Shown one piece after another: positions 1 through 8,079 of a stretch of DNA of 38,443 bases; position 1 is the stretch's first letter; every line of letters begins with the position of its first letter. The notes beneath the pieces were generated by a model, which made no database searches, was not told where the DNA came from, and was given only the letters and a program-made list of their open reading frames with translations. A program made the position numbers and the translations under genes. This stretch comes from JBBDRW01 sp040905265 (GTDB lineage: Bacteria; Bacteroidota; Rhodothermia; Balneolales; Balneolaceae): positions 1 to 38,443 of the forward strand of contig JBBDRW010000083.1 of NCBI GenBank assembly GCA_040905265.1. Direction: 5' to 3'.

Positions 1-158
1 TCAGGGATGAAGACGATCAATGGGTGTTAGAATCAGCTATTCAGGCGAAAGCTGATATATTGGTTACAGGGGATAAAGACCTGTTAGTTATTTCAAAAAA
101 TGTTCCAGGTCTAAGGATTGTCACACCTCGGGAATTTTGGGAGTTGGTGAAAGAGTAA
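1..158 (+). CDS. PIN-domain toxin-family protein, 3' end only
   Basis: This gene runs in from the left edge; the open frame has codons starting at base 3 and stops with TAA at 156-158, leaving about 51 C-terminal residues. The visible part reads ...AKADILVTGDKDLL... followed by RIVTPREFWELV and a short charged end. The alternating hydrophobic strand followed by TGDKDLL is the last acidic-metal-site region of PIN-domain ribonucleases of the VapC-like 'toxin component, PIN family' (COG1569 type), and the TPREFWELV ending is common in that group. By family knowledge these are Mg-dependent RNases paired with an antitoxin, which would lie outside the window. It is AT-richer than the core genes further right. 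The family call is from the C-terminal motif only. Confidence 0.6.
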   Translation, partial: RDEDDQWVLESAIQAKADILVTGDKDLLVISKNVPGLRIVTPREFWELVKE

Positions 159-170
159 ATTCGGGCTATA

Positions 171-240
171 ATCGGGTAAGGGGGACTAACTCTCCCTCCC
201 ACACCACCCCGTGTACGGGTCCGCACGCGGGGGTTCATCA
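171..240 (-). mobile_element. Putative 3' end of a group II intron (domains V-VI relic)
   Basis: Read on the minus strand, 236 down to 201 is a 36-nt hairpin starting GAACC and ending GGTGGTGT, with a long stem (arms 222-232 and 207-217, one mismatch or wobble) and a small loop. This matches the shape and end sequences I remember for domain V of bacterial group II introns. It is followed by a G-rich/C-rich stem (about 200-175) and CTTACCCGAT ending near 171, which resembles domain VI with its branch-point A. No reverse transcriptase gene is present: bases 238-322 are too short, so this is a truncated remnant. Its 3' end lies 12 nt from the stop codon of the PIN-toxin gene on the opposite strand. 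The identification is from memory of the motif; a covariance search would settle it. Confidence 0.5.
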
Positions 241-322
241 CAAGATGCTGTTCAGGGGCTGTCTGTACCGCCACACCGTTATTTGTACCAGCTCATCTTA
301 ATTCAATAAAGAATATGGGGAA

Positions 323-1492
323 ATGGACAAATTTGGATATATCATAATATGCCTTTTACTGTATATGGGTTGTACAAATCAACAAACAATAGATTTGCCA
401 TCGCATATCAGTGAACTTGAAAATCTCACGGCTTATTCAATAGACACAAAACCTGTTTATCAAATTCAATTTGAAAAGCAGCAGACCTTTGGTGACACAG
501 ATGAAGTCCTATTTCAGAGAATGGGTGATATTGCCATTGATGATGATGGGAGAGTTTTGATTTCAGAATCGACCATTGGTTACCGAAATATTTATGTGTT
601 TAATCCCAATGGCAGCTACATCGGCAGAATTGGATCAGAAGGGAATGGCCCCGGGGAATACAGGACTCCGACCAATCTTCAAATTAAGTCAAACCAACTC
701 TACGTGTATGACAATCTGCTTAAGAGAGTAAGCAAGTTTTCGATGAATACATTTTCTCACGTGTCTTCATTTTTACTTGAAAGTGATGTAGACGGTATAG
801 AGTTCACAAATGGTATGACTGTCCACAACATACTTGTAAGAAATGACGGACAACTTTTAATCGGTGTCAATGATCCTCCAATTCCTAACAATCATAGATT
901 CATCCATTATTTTCTGTTTGACCAACAAGGTTCAATCACATCCGAAGAATTACTTAGGCAGAGAGACGAAACAATATTTGGTGATCGCTTTACAGCGATA
1001 ATGCCTGATTTTAACAGCCACCCACTACTTTCTATCACGAGTGAAGATCAGATAATCATTGCAGATTCGGGGGAGTTTCTGATTCAGATACTGGATCAAG
1101 CTGGTCAATACATACGAGCATTTTATTATCCATTTAATAATTTGCCACTTGAGAAGGAGAGGTATCTTGATGAAAAATCAACAGCAGATTTTGAACGTGC
1201 GACTGTAGAACGAATTTACAATAATGTTGAATTTCCAGAAACCTGGCCAGCATTGGAATCGATGCTGGTTGACGAGGAAGATCGCATATGGGTCTCTACA
1301 ATAGTTGAACGGGAAGATATATATCACTGGTGGATATTAGAGAACACAGGAGAGTTGGTTGCAAAATTTGATTGGCCAAGAGATAAACCAATTAAAGCAG
1401 TTAAGAATGGATTTCTTTATACCCTTGAGACAAATGAGGAGACGAGTCTTCAGCAAATTATTCGATACAGGATTGATATGAGCAGATTATAA
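323..1492 (+). CDS. 6-bladed beta-propeller lipoprotein
   Basis: This 389-residue protein begins with a short lipoprotein signal: a hydrophobic run IIICLLLYMGC with the lipobox cysteine at residue 17, so it should be anchored in the cell envelope. The rest is a series of beta-propeller blades with NHL-like features: IGRIGSEGNGPGEYRTP near residue 105, aromatic/Asp turns such as FNPNG, DQQG and ENTG, and repeated I-x-V-x-D strands. Bacteroidota-type genomes encode many such BF3164-like 6-bladed propellers; most have no assigned function, and I assign none. A purine-rich ATGGGGAA precedes the ATG. Base composition is visibly AT-richer than the genes from 1.7 kb on, and with the PIN toxin and the intron remnant it belongs to an accessory-looking edge. 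Confidence 0.75.
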   Translation: MDKFGYIIICLLLYMGCTNQQTIDLPSHISELENLTAYSIDTKPVYQIQFEKQQTFGDTDEVLFQRMGDIAIDDDGRVLISESTIGYRNIYVFNPNGSYIGRIGSEGNGPGEYRTPTNLQIKSNQLYVYDNLLKRVSKFSMNTFSHVSSFLLESDVDGIEFTNGMTVHNILVRNDGQLLIGVNDPPIPNNHRFIHYFLFDQQGSITSEELLRQRDETIFGDRFTAIMPDFNSHPLLSITSEDQIIIADSGEFLIQILDQAGQYIRAFYYPFNNLPLEKERYLDEKSTADFERATVERIYNNVEFPETWPALESMLVDEEDRIWVSTIVEREDIYHWWILENTGELVAKFDWPRDKPIKAVKNGFLYTLETNEETSLQQIIRYRIDMSRL

Positions 1493-1628
1493 AGCGACAA
1501 GACAAAAAAGTCAGGGCATCTCTACAGTGGTTCACAGAAATTTGATACCTGACACAAATAGTGTCATCGCTTGTGAACCTGACTGCAGAAGAGTATTATA
1601 GCACTGAAGGGTCTTTGAATAATCTGGA

Positions 1629-1659
1629 GTTTCGTTCAAAGGTCACCAATGAACGAAAC
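1629..1659. promoter_or_regulatory. Perfect 10-bp inverted repeat upstream of the DUF3500 lipoprotein gene
   Basis: GTTTCGTTCA (1629-1638) and TGAACGAAAC (1650-1659) are perfect complements separated by 11 nt, and end 36 nt before the ATG at 1696. The symmetry fits an operator for a dimeric regulator or an RNA hairpin in the leader. There is no T-run, so it is not an intrinsic terminator. A weaker 6-bp repeat (TGACAC/GTGTCA, 1550-1566) lies just upstream. Function is not known. Confidence 0.35.
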
Positions 1660-1695
1660 ATCTGGTTTCAAAACAGCCACCCATTATTCTCCTTT

Positions 1696-2775
1696 ATGAA
1701 CCAACTGATCCGTGAACAGGCCGTTACCTCCCCTCTCCTATTTCTGCTACTTTTCGCCCTTTCTGCCTGCAACCCGCCTCAGACAGAACCGGTGCCTGAC
1801 ATTTCTGAAAGCCTGCAGGAGATGACCACAGCCTCCATCGAACTCCTCTCTCTGCTGGATGAAGAGCAGCGATCCAAGGCACAGAGAGCCCTGGACGACG
1901 AAGAGAGATACAACTTTAATTTTATTCCGATGACCCGCGAAGGGCTGATGCTTTCAGAAATGTCTCTGGAACAACGAATCAAGACACACGACCTGCTCAA
2001 AACGACCCTCAGCAGCCAGGGGTATCTGAAGGTAACCGGCATCATGCATCTGGAGGACATTCTCCACATCCTGGAAGGCGAGAACCGGAGGTTTGACCGG
2101 GACCCGGAACAGTATTATGTCATCTTTTTCGGAGATCCTTCGGACAGTGAACCCTGGGGCTGGCGGTTTGAAGGGCACCACCTCTCCCTCACATTTACAT
2201 CGGTTGGCGTGGAGCAATTCTCCCCTACCCCTGCGTTTATGGGAACCAATCCTGCTGAAGTCCGCACCGGCCCCTACGCCGGCCTGCGGGTCCTCTCCGG
2301 TGAGGAGGATCTGGGACGTGAGCTGGTTCAATCCCTCTCGGAGGAACAGCTTGAAACCGCCATTATCTATGACGCTGCCCCACGTGAAATCATCACCGAA
2401 ACAGACCGGGATGCCAACCTGGAGGAGATGGCCGGACTCCCCGTTTCAGGGATGACGGAAGGCCAGGCTGAGCTCCTGTGGCACATCATCAAAGAACATG
2501 CACACAACCTGAAACCGGATCTGGCTGAAGCTCAGCTCAGTCAAATCCGGGAGGCTGGCATGGAACATCTCCATTTCGGCTGGGCCGGCGGGCTGGAACG
2601 GGGAGATCCACACTACTACCGCATCCACGGCCCGACGGTCCTCTTCGAATATGACAATGTGCAAAACAACGCCAATCACGTCCATGTGGTGTGGCGGGAC
2701 CTGTTGAACGATTTCGGCGAAGATCTGCTGCGACAACACTATGAATCGGCTTCGAACAGCCACGGGCATGATTAG
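1696..2775 (+). CDS. DUF3500 domain lipoprotein
   Basis: I place the start at ATG 1696 (359 residues) because it opens a textbook lipoprotein signal: MNQLIREQ, a hydrophobic core LLFLLLFALSAC and Cys25. The frame stays open back to a GTG at 1561, but those 45 residues carry no signal and would bury the leader. The mature part matches DUF3500 (PF12006) proteins: helical opening with DEEQRSKAQRALDDEER, then YYVIFFGDPS, WGWRFEGHHLSLTFT near the middle, FMGTNPAEV, and a His-rich end with HYYRIHGPTVLFEYDN and HVHVVWRD. The conserved GHH and HVH residues could bind metal, but no biochemical role is established. It stands alone, with 1493-1695 upstream holding only an inverted repeat and the SulP gene 40 nt downstream. 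Confidence 0.85.
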   Translation: MNQLIREQAVTSPLLFLLLFALSACNPPQTEPVPDISESLQEMTTASIELLSLLDEEQRSKAQRALDDEERYNFNFIPMTREGLMLSEMSLEQRIKTHDLLKTTLSSQGYLKVTGIMHLEDILHILEGENRRFDRDPEQYYVIFFGDPSDSEPWGWRFEGHHLSLTFTSVGVEQFSPTPAFMGTNPAEVRTGPYAGLRVLSGEEDLGRELVQSLSEEQLETAIIYDAAPREIITETDRDANLEEMAGLPVSGMTEGQAELLWHIIKEHAHNLKPDLAEAQLSQIREAGMEHLHFGWAGGLERGDPHYYRIHGPTVLFEYDNVQNNANHVHVVWRDLLNDFGEDLLRQHYESASNSHGHD

Positions 2776-2815
2776 AGTAGCGTTCACAAATCTGAATTGA
2801 CTGGGTTACTGAGTG

Positions 2816-4549
2816 ATGGGCGCCTGGCACCGCACATTTTTCAAAATTACCGACTGGATCTCCGGATATACCCTCGAGGACGCTGCCGGAGATCTGAAGG
2901 GCGGGCTTACGACCGGATTTATCCTGATCCCACAGGGGATGGCCTATGCCGTAATTGCCGGAGTCCCACCCATATACGGCTTGTACGCCGGGTTGATTCC
3001 CCTTCTGATCTATCCCCTGTTTACCACCTCCAGACACCTCTCCATCGGGCCAGTAGCTATCGATATGCTCATCGTTGCTGCCGGATTCGGAGCCGTTGCT
3101 GCATCTGTAAACAATGACTATTTGGGATATGTTCTGCTGTTGACCCTGATAACGGGAATTCTACAGCTTGGAATGGGGCTGTTGCGTCTCGGCAGCCTTT
3201 TCAATTTCTTTTCACGGCCGGTCATCTCCGGGTTTGTGATGGCAGCTCCCTTGATCATTGCGTTGACACAGCTCGAGAATCTGTTTGGCATTCAGTTGAA
3301 CGGTTCGCACAATATGATCCGCCTGGCCGGAGAGTTTCTTTCAGAATTCAACCATATTCACCTGGCAACACTCTGGTGGGGTGTTGCGTCCATGGCCGTT
3401 CTGCTCTTGTTGAAGAGAGTCGCTCCGAAATGGCCCGGTTCGGTGTTGGTTCTCGGCCTGAGCCTGATCGCTGCATGGCTGTCCGGGATAGAGCAGCAGA
3501 ATGTAGCGATTGTCGGGTCCATCCCGGCGGGGCTGCCTCCCCTGTCGCTGCCGCCGGTCGGATATGAGTCGGTGACCACACTTCTGCCAACCGCTCTAAC
3601 GCTTGCACTGGTCCAGTTTATGACGATCACTTCTCTGAGCAACCTGTTTGCAAAACGACACGGGTACCTGGTCGACTCCAGCCAGGAGCTGGTTTCTCTG
3701 GGCGCTTCCAATATCACCGGAAGTTTTTTCAGCTCACTCCCGGTATCCTCCAGTATCTCACGGTCGGCGGCATCGGAACAGGCGGGCGCCAGAACCCCTC
3801 TTTCGAATGTGATAACGGCCGTCATCATCCTGTTGACACTCCTCTTTCTGACACCCCTCTTCTACTACCTCCCAATGCCGGTGCTTGCTTCCATCATCAT
3901 CGTTGCAGTCTTCGGCCTGATCGACATCGAAGAGCTAAAATTCCTGATCAAAACACGAAAAAGTGAAGGTGGAATCGCACTCTTCACATTTTTCTGCACA
4001 CTGTTCATCGGGATTCAGGAGGGAATTCTGCTGGGAATCGGTGTCTCGATGCTGGTCATGCTGGTGAAGGTGAGCAGGCCGGATGTGGCAGAGCTTGGGG
4101 TGATTCCCAACACAAGATCGTTTAAAAACCTGAAGCGCAACCCGGATGCCCGGCGTATCGACGGAATCCTGATACTTCGTATCGACGCTTCGTTCTCATT
4201 TATGAATGCCGAATTCTTCCGGGATTTTATCCTGGAAAAGAGCCGCCAGCAGAGCCCGGATACCCGGCATGTGATCATCGATGGAAGCAGTATGAATATG
4301 CTGGACACCACCGCCATTGATTCTCTGATATCGATCATAAAAACACTCCGGCAGTGGGAGATGGACCTCTATCTGACCGGGTTGAAAGGGCCGATCCGGG
4401 ATATTATTCACAGATCCGGGTTTGAAGAGTACCTTGGCAGCGATCACTTTCACCGAACGCCACATATGGCTGTAAAGAGAATCCTTCAGATTCTGGATGA
4501 AGAGGATGACGGCGGCCGGTCGAACCAGTATGAGTCATACAGTTTTTAA
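2816..4549 (+). CDS. SulP-family anion permease with C-terminal STAS domain
   Basis: An inner-membrane SLC26/SulP transporter of about 577 residues, the normal length for the family. The N-terminus carries the signature DAAGDLKGGLTTGFILIPQG, then MAYAVIAGVPPIYGLYAG and SRHLSIGPVA, followed by roughly a dozen hydrophobic segments to about residue 410. A STAS domain follows (about 445-560), with ILILRIDASFSFMNAEFF and the loop IDGSSMNMLDTTAIDSL. Family substrates include sulfate, bicarbonate and other anions; the sequence does not say which. ATG 2816 and the GTG just before it (2813) are both possible starts, neither with a clear ribosome site. It follows the DUF3500 gene by 40 nt and is convergent with the BCCT carrier. 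The downstream gap has a hairpin (4574-4595) without a T-run. Confidence 0.93.
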   Translation: MGAWHRTFFKITDWISGYTLEDAAGDLKGGLTTGFILIPQGMAYAVIAGVPPIYGLYAGLIPLLIYPLFTTSRHLSIGPVAIDMLIVAAGFGAVAASVNNDYLGYVLLLTLITGILQLGMGLLRLGSLFNFFSRPVISGFVMAAPLIIALTQLENLFGIQLNGSHNMIRLAGEFLSEFNHIHLATLWWGVASMAVLLLLKRVAPKWPGSVLVLGLSLIAAWLSGIEQQNVAIVGSIPAGLPPLSLPPVGYESVTTLLPTALTLALVQFMTITSLSNLFAKRHGYLVDSSQELVSLGASNITGSFFSSLPVSSSISRSAASEQAGARTPLSNVITAVIILLTLLFLTPLFYYLPMPVLASIIIVAVFGLIDIEELKFLIKTRKSEGGIALFTFFCTLFIGIQEGILLGIGVSMLVMLVKVSRPDVAELGVIPNTRSFKNLKRNPDARRIDGILILRIDASFSFMNAEFFRDFILEKSRQQSPDTRHVIIDGSSMNMLDTTAIDSLISIIKTLRQWEMDLYLTGLKGPIRDIIHRSGFEEYLGSDHFHRTPHMAVKRILQILDEEDDGGRSNQYESYSF

Positions 4550-4614
4550 CCAGGGCATGAACCAATAAACCCGGCCAATCTGAAACCAGATCGGCAACAC
4601 ACCTGCAACCGGGA

Positions 4615-6168
4615 TTACGTTTTCTGATATAGACGCTCATATTCGCCTTGCAACCCTTTTTGCAAGCTGTAGCACATGACCAACAAGACGAAAAGAAACA
4701 GGACACCCGTACTGATTGATCCGGTCTGAAGCGCCCCCAACCCGCCGCCAAGAAGCAGAGCGGCAGCTACCACCCCTTCCATCGAGGCCCAGAAGATACG
4801 TTGTCCCACAGGTGATTGCAGTTTCCCGCCGCTGGTCAGGGCATCGATTACGAGCGAACCGGAGTCAGAGGAGGTCACAAAGAAACTGAATACAAGCAGG
4901 ATTGCAACAGTAGAAGTAAACAGGGCAAACGGAAACTGATCAAGCAGTATGAACAGAGAGGTGGTCTGATCTGCCTCTACGGCAGCCGCGATTTCGGCAA
5001 TTCCGTTCATCTCCAGAAAGAGTGCACTGCCTCCGAATCCGCTCATCCAGAGAAATGTAACCAGTGTCGGGACGATCAAGACACCCAATACAAATTCTTT
5101 TATCGTTCTGCCTCTCGATATGCGTGCGATAAACATCCCGACATACGGGGACCAGGAGATCCACCAGGCCCAGTAGAAGACCGTCCAGTCAGTGATGAAG
5201 GAGCCCTCTTCATAGGCTTGTATCCAAAACGCAAAGGAGGGGAAATGTTGAGCATAGTGGCCGATGTTCTGGATCAATGAATTCAGGATAAAGAGCGAAG
5301 GGCCTGCGATCAGAATAAAGAGAAGAAACAGGCCTGCAAGCCGAATATTAAACTCACTGAGTACTTTTACCCCCCGTTCAATCCCCAAAACGACAGAGCC
5401 GACGGCCACCGATGTGACCCCGGCGATGATGATGATCTGAAGGTTGACCGTATTGTTCAACCCGAATACATACTCCAGACCTGCACCAGCCTGGGCTGCT
5501 CCCAGACCGAGCGATGTCGCCAGCCCGAACATTGTGGCCAGCACTGCCAGGATATCGATCAGGTCGCCCGGCCACCCGTAAATCCGGGACCCCAGTAACG
5601 GATAAAATACGGAGCGGATAGAGAGCGGCAGGTTTCGGTTAAATGTGAAAAATGCAAGCGAAAGAGCGACAATTGCATAGATGGCCCAGGCATGAAGCCC
5701 CCAATGAAGGAACGCCAGGGACATGGCGTCACGGGCTGCATCGATCGTCCCCGGTTCGGAGTGTGGAGGGTTGATCAGGTGCCACATCGGTTCGGCAACG
5801 GCAAAGAATACCAGCCCGATTCCCATTCCCGCACTGAACAACATGGCAAACCACGCCTTTCTGCTGAATTCGGGTTTGGCCTCCTCCCCGCCCAGGCGGA
5901 TGGTTCCAAATTTACTGAATGCGAAATAGAGTGCATACCCGACAAAAAGATTCACAGAAGCGACAAAAAGCCAGCTGCTCCACGTTGTGATCCCGATTCT
6001 GATTCTAAGGAATAATTCATCTGCTGAATCACCGGCAAGAAGTGTGCCGCAAATGATGAGTGTGATCAATACAACAGCAGGCCAGAATACGGGGGCGTGA
6101 ATATCGAACCACTTCTTCTGTCCTGTCACTTCACCATTCTTCGAATTGTCTTCTCCGCGTAATGCCAT
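4615..6168 (-). CDS. BCCT-family betaine/choline/carnitine transporter
   Basis: A 517-residue secondary carrier of the BCCT family with about 12 membrane segments. Diagnostic stretches are the glycine-rich TM3 SAGMGIGLVFFAVAEPMW (GMGIG at 114-118), HWGLHAWAIYAIVALSLAFF, and the TM8 tryptophan box FYWAWWISWSP (Trp333, 335, 336, 339) followed by YVGMFIARISRGRTIKEF. By family knowledge the glycine stretch and Trp box line the substrate path in BetP-type sodium- or proton-coupled uptake of compatible solutes. Unlike BetP there is no long regulatory C-terminal extension; the protein ends soon after the last membrane segment with a short charged tail. It is a single gene, convergent with SulP. The 298 bases upstream to the next gene hold no other gene. 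The substrate cannot be read from sequence. Confidence 0.93.
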   Translation of the reverse strand: MALRGEDNSKNGEVTGQKKWFDIHAPVFWPAVVLITLIICGTLLAGDSADELFLRIRIGITTWSSWLFVASVNLFVGYALYFAFSKFGTIRLGGEEAKPEFSRKAWFAMLFSAGMGIGLVFFAVAEPMWHLINPPHSEPGTIDAARDAMSLAFLHWGLHAWAIYAIVALSLAFFTFNRNLPLSIRSVFYPLLGSRIYGWPGDLIDILAVLATMFGLATSLGLGAAQAGAGLEYVFGLNNTVNLQIIIIAGVTSVAVGSVVLGIERGVKVLSEFNIRLAGLFLLFILIAGPSLFILNSLIQNIGHYAQHFPSFAFWIQAYEEGSFITDWTVFYWAWWISWSPYVGMFIARISRGRTIKEFVLGVLIVPTLVTFLWMSGFGGSALFLEMNGIAEIAAAVEADQTTSLFILLDQFPFALFTSTVAILLVFSFFVTSSDSGSLVIDALTSGGKLQSPVGQRIFWASMEGVVAAALLLGGGLGALQTGSISTGVLFLFVLLVMCYSLQKGLQGEYERLYQKT

Positions 6169-6325
6169 TGGAAGCCGTCATTTGAATCGTGTGATCTCTC
6201 TGCCGAACCCTTCTGCGTTCAGCTTCATCCCCAACCCGATTATTCAATCAGGAACCTATATATAAGCAAATAACTTTCACTATAAAAAATCCTTCCTCCT
6301 TCACATGATATGGATGATAGATGAA

Positions 6326-6427
6326 GGCTTTGCAGAACGGGTACATTTTTTGATATCTGATGCACCCTTGGTCGATTCGGCGGCCAGCAGTTGCAAAGCC
6401 TGTGGCGGGTAGATATTTTACACCCGT
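6326..6427. repeat. Inverted repeats in the BCCT / phosphotriesterase divergent gap
   Basis: GGCTTTGCA (6326-6334) is the exact complement of TGCAAAGCC (6392-6400). A second, imperfect pair overlaps in crossing order: ACGGGT...ATATCT (6337-6358) against AGATAT...ACCCGT (6411-6427). The crossing order could make a pseudoknot-like leader or two alternative hairpins. The region lies between two divergently transcribed genes, so it could equally hold operators. Confidence 0.3.
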
Positions 6428-6466
6428 TTGAAAGCACGGCCAACCATCACCATACCTGCAATCTCT

Positions 6467-7624
6467 ATGAAACTTCCCCTTCTGATCCCCCTGCTTTTTA
6501 TCACCACAATTGCACTCTCCTGCCAGAATGAGTCGATGTCAGATAGCCCGGAACCAGCGGCTGTCATGACCGTGACAGGGCCCCTGGACCCTGCTAACAT
6601 GGGCCAGACACTAATCCATGAGCATGTACTGGTTGACTGGATCGGTGCCGACAGTACCGGTTACCACCGCTGGAACCGGGATGAAGTGACCGAGAAGGTA
6701 CTCCCCTATCTGCAGGAGGCAGCAGATCACGGAATTCGCACTCTGTTTGAATGTACACCCGCTTATCTTGGCCGCGACCCATACATTCTCCGCGAACTCT
6801 CCGAACGATCCGGGGTCCGTATTGTAACCAACACCGGTTATTACGGCGCCGTTGAGAATCGGTTCATGCCGGATCACGCCTGGGAAGAGAGTGCCGAAGA
6901 ACTGGCAGCCCGATGGATCGACGAGTTTGAGAACGGAATTGACGGTAGCGATATCCGTCCCGGTTTCATCAAGATTTCGGTAAATGGCGAAGGCCCGCTC
7001 TCAGAGCAGCATCGTAAAATCGTCCGGGCTGCGGCCATCACCCACCTGGCAACCGGATTGACCATTGTTTCACATACGCCCGGAGATGAACCGGCACTCG
7101 AACAAGTGGAACTCCTGATGGAAGAGGGAGTCTCTCCCTCCGCCTGGGTCTGGACCCATTCCCAGGCAGGCAGCCTGGAGATGCAGATTCAACTCGCCCG
7201 TGACGGTGCCTGGATTTCGCTGGATAATTTCAATTTCAACCCGGCCCGGTCTCCCGGTGATGAGGGAAATCTGCAGTGGTTTCTAACCCGGCTCTCGGAA
7301 TTGAAGGAGGAGGGCCTGCTGGACAAAGTTCTGATTTCACAGGATGCCGGTTACTTTAACCCGGACGAACCGAATGGAGGCGATTTCCGCGGTTACTCCG
7401 ATATTTCAGCATATCTTCTGCCAGCACTTACAGAAAACGGATTCACGGATGAGGAGATCGGACAGCTTCTGGTGCAAAATCCACAGCGCGCCTATACTCT
7501 CCGGGTTCGCAGTGAGCAGCAGGCCGCTGCCGAAACAGAGATTATCGATCTGTTTTGTATATTCATGAAACCCCAGACAGAATCTGTGGGTCCCGTTTCC
7601 TTCAGAAACGAAATTCAGGCATGA
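6467..7624 (+). CDS. Exported phosphotriesterase-family metal-dependent hydrolase (lipoprotein)
   Basis: The start at ATG 6467 gives 385 residues with a lipoprotein leader (LLIPLLFITTIALSC, Cys19); the frame extends to a TTG at 6428, which would spoil the leader. All binuclear-metal ligands of the phosphotriesterase/lactonase family are present: His51-Glu-His53 in the opening TLIHEHVLVDW, the bridging carbamylated Lys169 (GFIKIS), His203 (SHTPGD), His231 (WTHSQAG) and Asp293 (SQDAGYF). The TIM-barrel (amidohydrolase) fold is implied. The family hydrolyses phosphotriesters, lactones or related esters; the substrate here is unknown. Most characterised relatives are cytoplasmic, so the lipobox is notable. 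After the usual end (NPQRAYTL) there is an unrelated tail of about 39 residues. Confidence 0.85.
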   Translation: MKLPLLIPLLFITTIALSCQNESMSDSPEPAAVMTVTGPLDPANMGQTLIHEHVLVDWIGADSTGYHRWNRDEVTEKVLPYLQEAADHGIRTLFECTPAYLGRDPYILRELSERSGVRIVTNTGYYGAVENRFMPDHAWEESAEELAARWIDEFENGIDGSDIRPGFIKISVNGEGPLSEQHRKIVRAAAITHLATGLTIVSHTPGDEPALEQVELLMEEGVSPSAWVWTHSQAGSLEMQIQLARDGAWISLDNFNFNPARSPGDEGNLQWFLTRLSELKEEGLLDKVLISQDAGYFNPDEPNGGDFRGYSDISAYLLPALTENGFTDEEIGQLLVQNPQRAYTLRVRSEQQAAAETEIIDLFCIFMKPQTESVGPVSFRNEIQA

Positions 7625-7693
7625 TCCGTTACCGCTCGCACGCGGCTGTCAGAGGAACCTGGACGTCTGTAAACCAAACTCAGGGAGGGTACT

Positions 7694-8062
7694 ACGAAAC
7701 GCTCAAACTATAAACTGATTGCGATATTGGCATCCACGGTAGCTGCGGGAGTACCGCTCTGGACGGCTACCGGTTCGATCGACTTTACATCCCTCCCGTT
7801 TCTCGGGTTGTGGCTCTTCATCGGAGTTGTAGTCTCTTTCACAATGCTCTTTTTCATGACCCTGAAAGGGAACGACATGATCGCTGCATTTACCGTCGGG
7901 TATATGCTGGCGGTTATCACCTACTTTGTCGGAAATATCCTGGTCAATCAGAATGTCTACCTGAATCTCAGCCTGGCCCTTTTGATCGCCGCATTGACCG
8001 GCCTCCTCGCAGGATGGTCCGGAGCTGCCATCTGGAAGCTGATCAAAAGACTCAGCAAATAG
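7694..8062 (+). CDS. Small integral membrane protein, probable ACG start
   Basis: About 122 residues, unrecognised family. Three clear membrane helices are LPFLGLWLFIGVVVSFTMLFF, MIAAFTVGYMLAVITYFVGN and LSLALLIAALTGLLAGWSG, ending in a basic KLIKRLSK; a hydrophobic N-terminal stretch (KLIAILASTVAAG) may make a fourth. The first canonical start in frame is TTG 7727, which has no ribosome site and cuts into the N-terminal hydrophobic stretch. Eleven codons upstream an ACG (7694) sits 5 nt after a near-perfect GGAGG (7684-7688) and would read (M)KRSNYKLIAILAS, a natural membrane-protein N-terminus, so I start there. It lies 69 nt after the phosphotriesterase gene and ends 17 nt before the stop of the convergent NlpC/P60 gene. 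No function is assigned. Confidence 0.6.
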   Translation, partial: TKRSNYKLIAILASTVAAGVPLWTATGSIDFTSLPFLGLWLFIGVVVSFTMLFFMTLKGNDMIAAFTVGYMLAVITYFVGNILVNQNVYLNLSLALLIAALTGLLAGWSGAAIWKLIKRLSK

Positions 8063-8079
8063 GCTTCACTGTCAACTGC

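Noticed and set aside
1561..1695. GTG 1561 as start of the DUF3500 gene (404 residues)
   Set aside because: Would place the lipoprotein leader 45 residues inside the protein; the region also holds the inverted repeat 1629-1659.
4574..4595. Terminator between SulP and BCCT genes
   Set aside because: The hairpin GCC-ATCTG/CAGAT-GGC is real, but no T-run follows on either strand, so I do not call it a terminator.
6428..6466. TTG 6428 start for the phosphotriesterase-family gene
   Set aside because: ATG 6467 opens a standard lipoprotein signal; the extra 13 residues would disrupt it.
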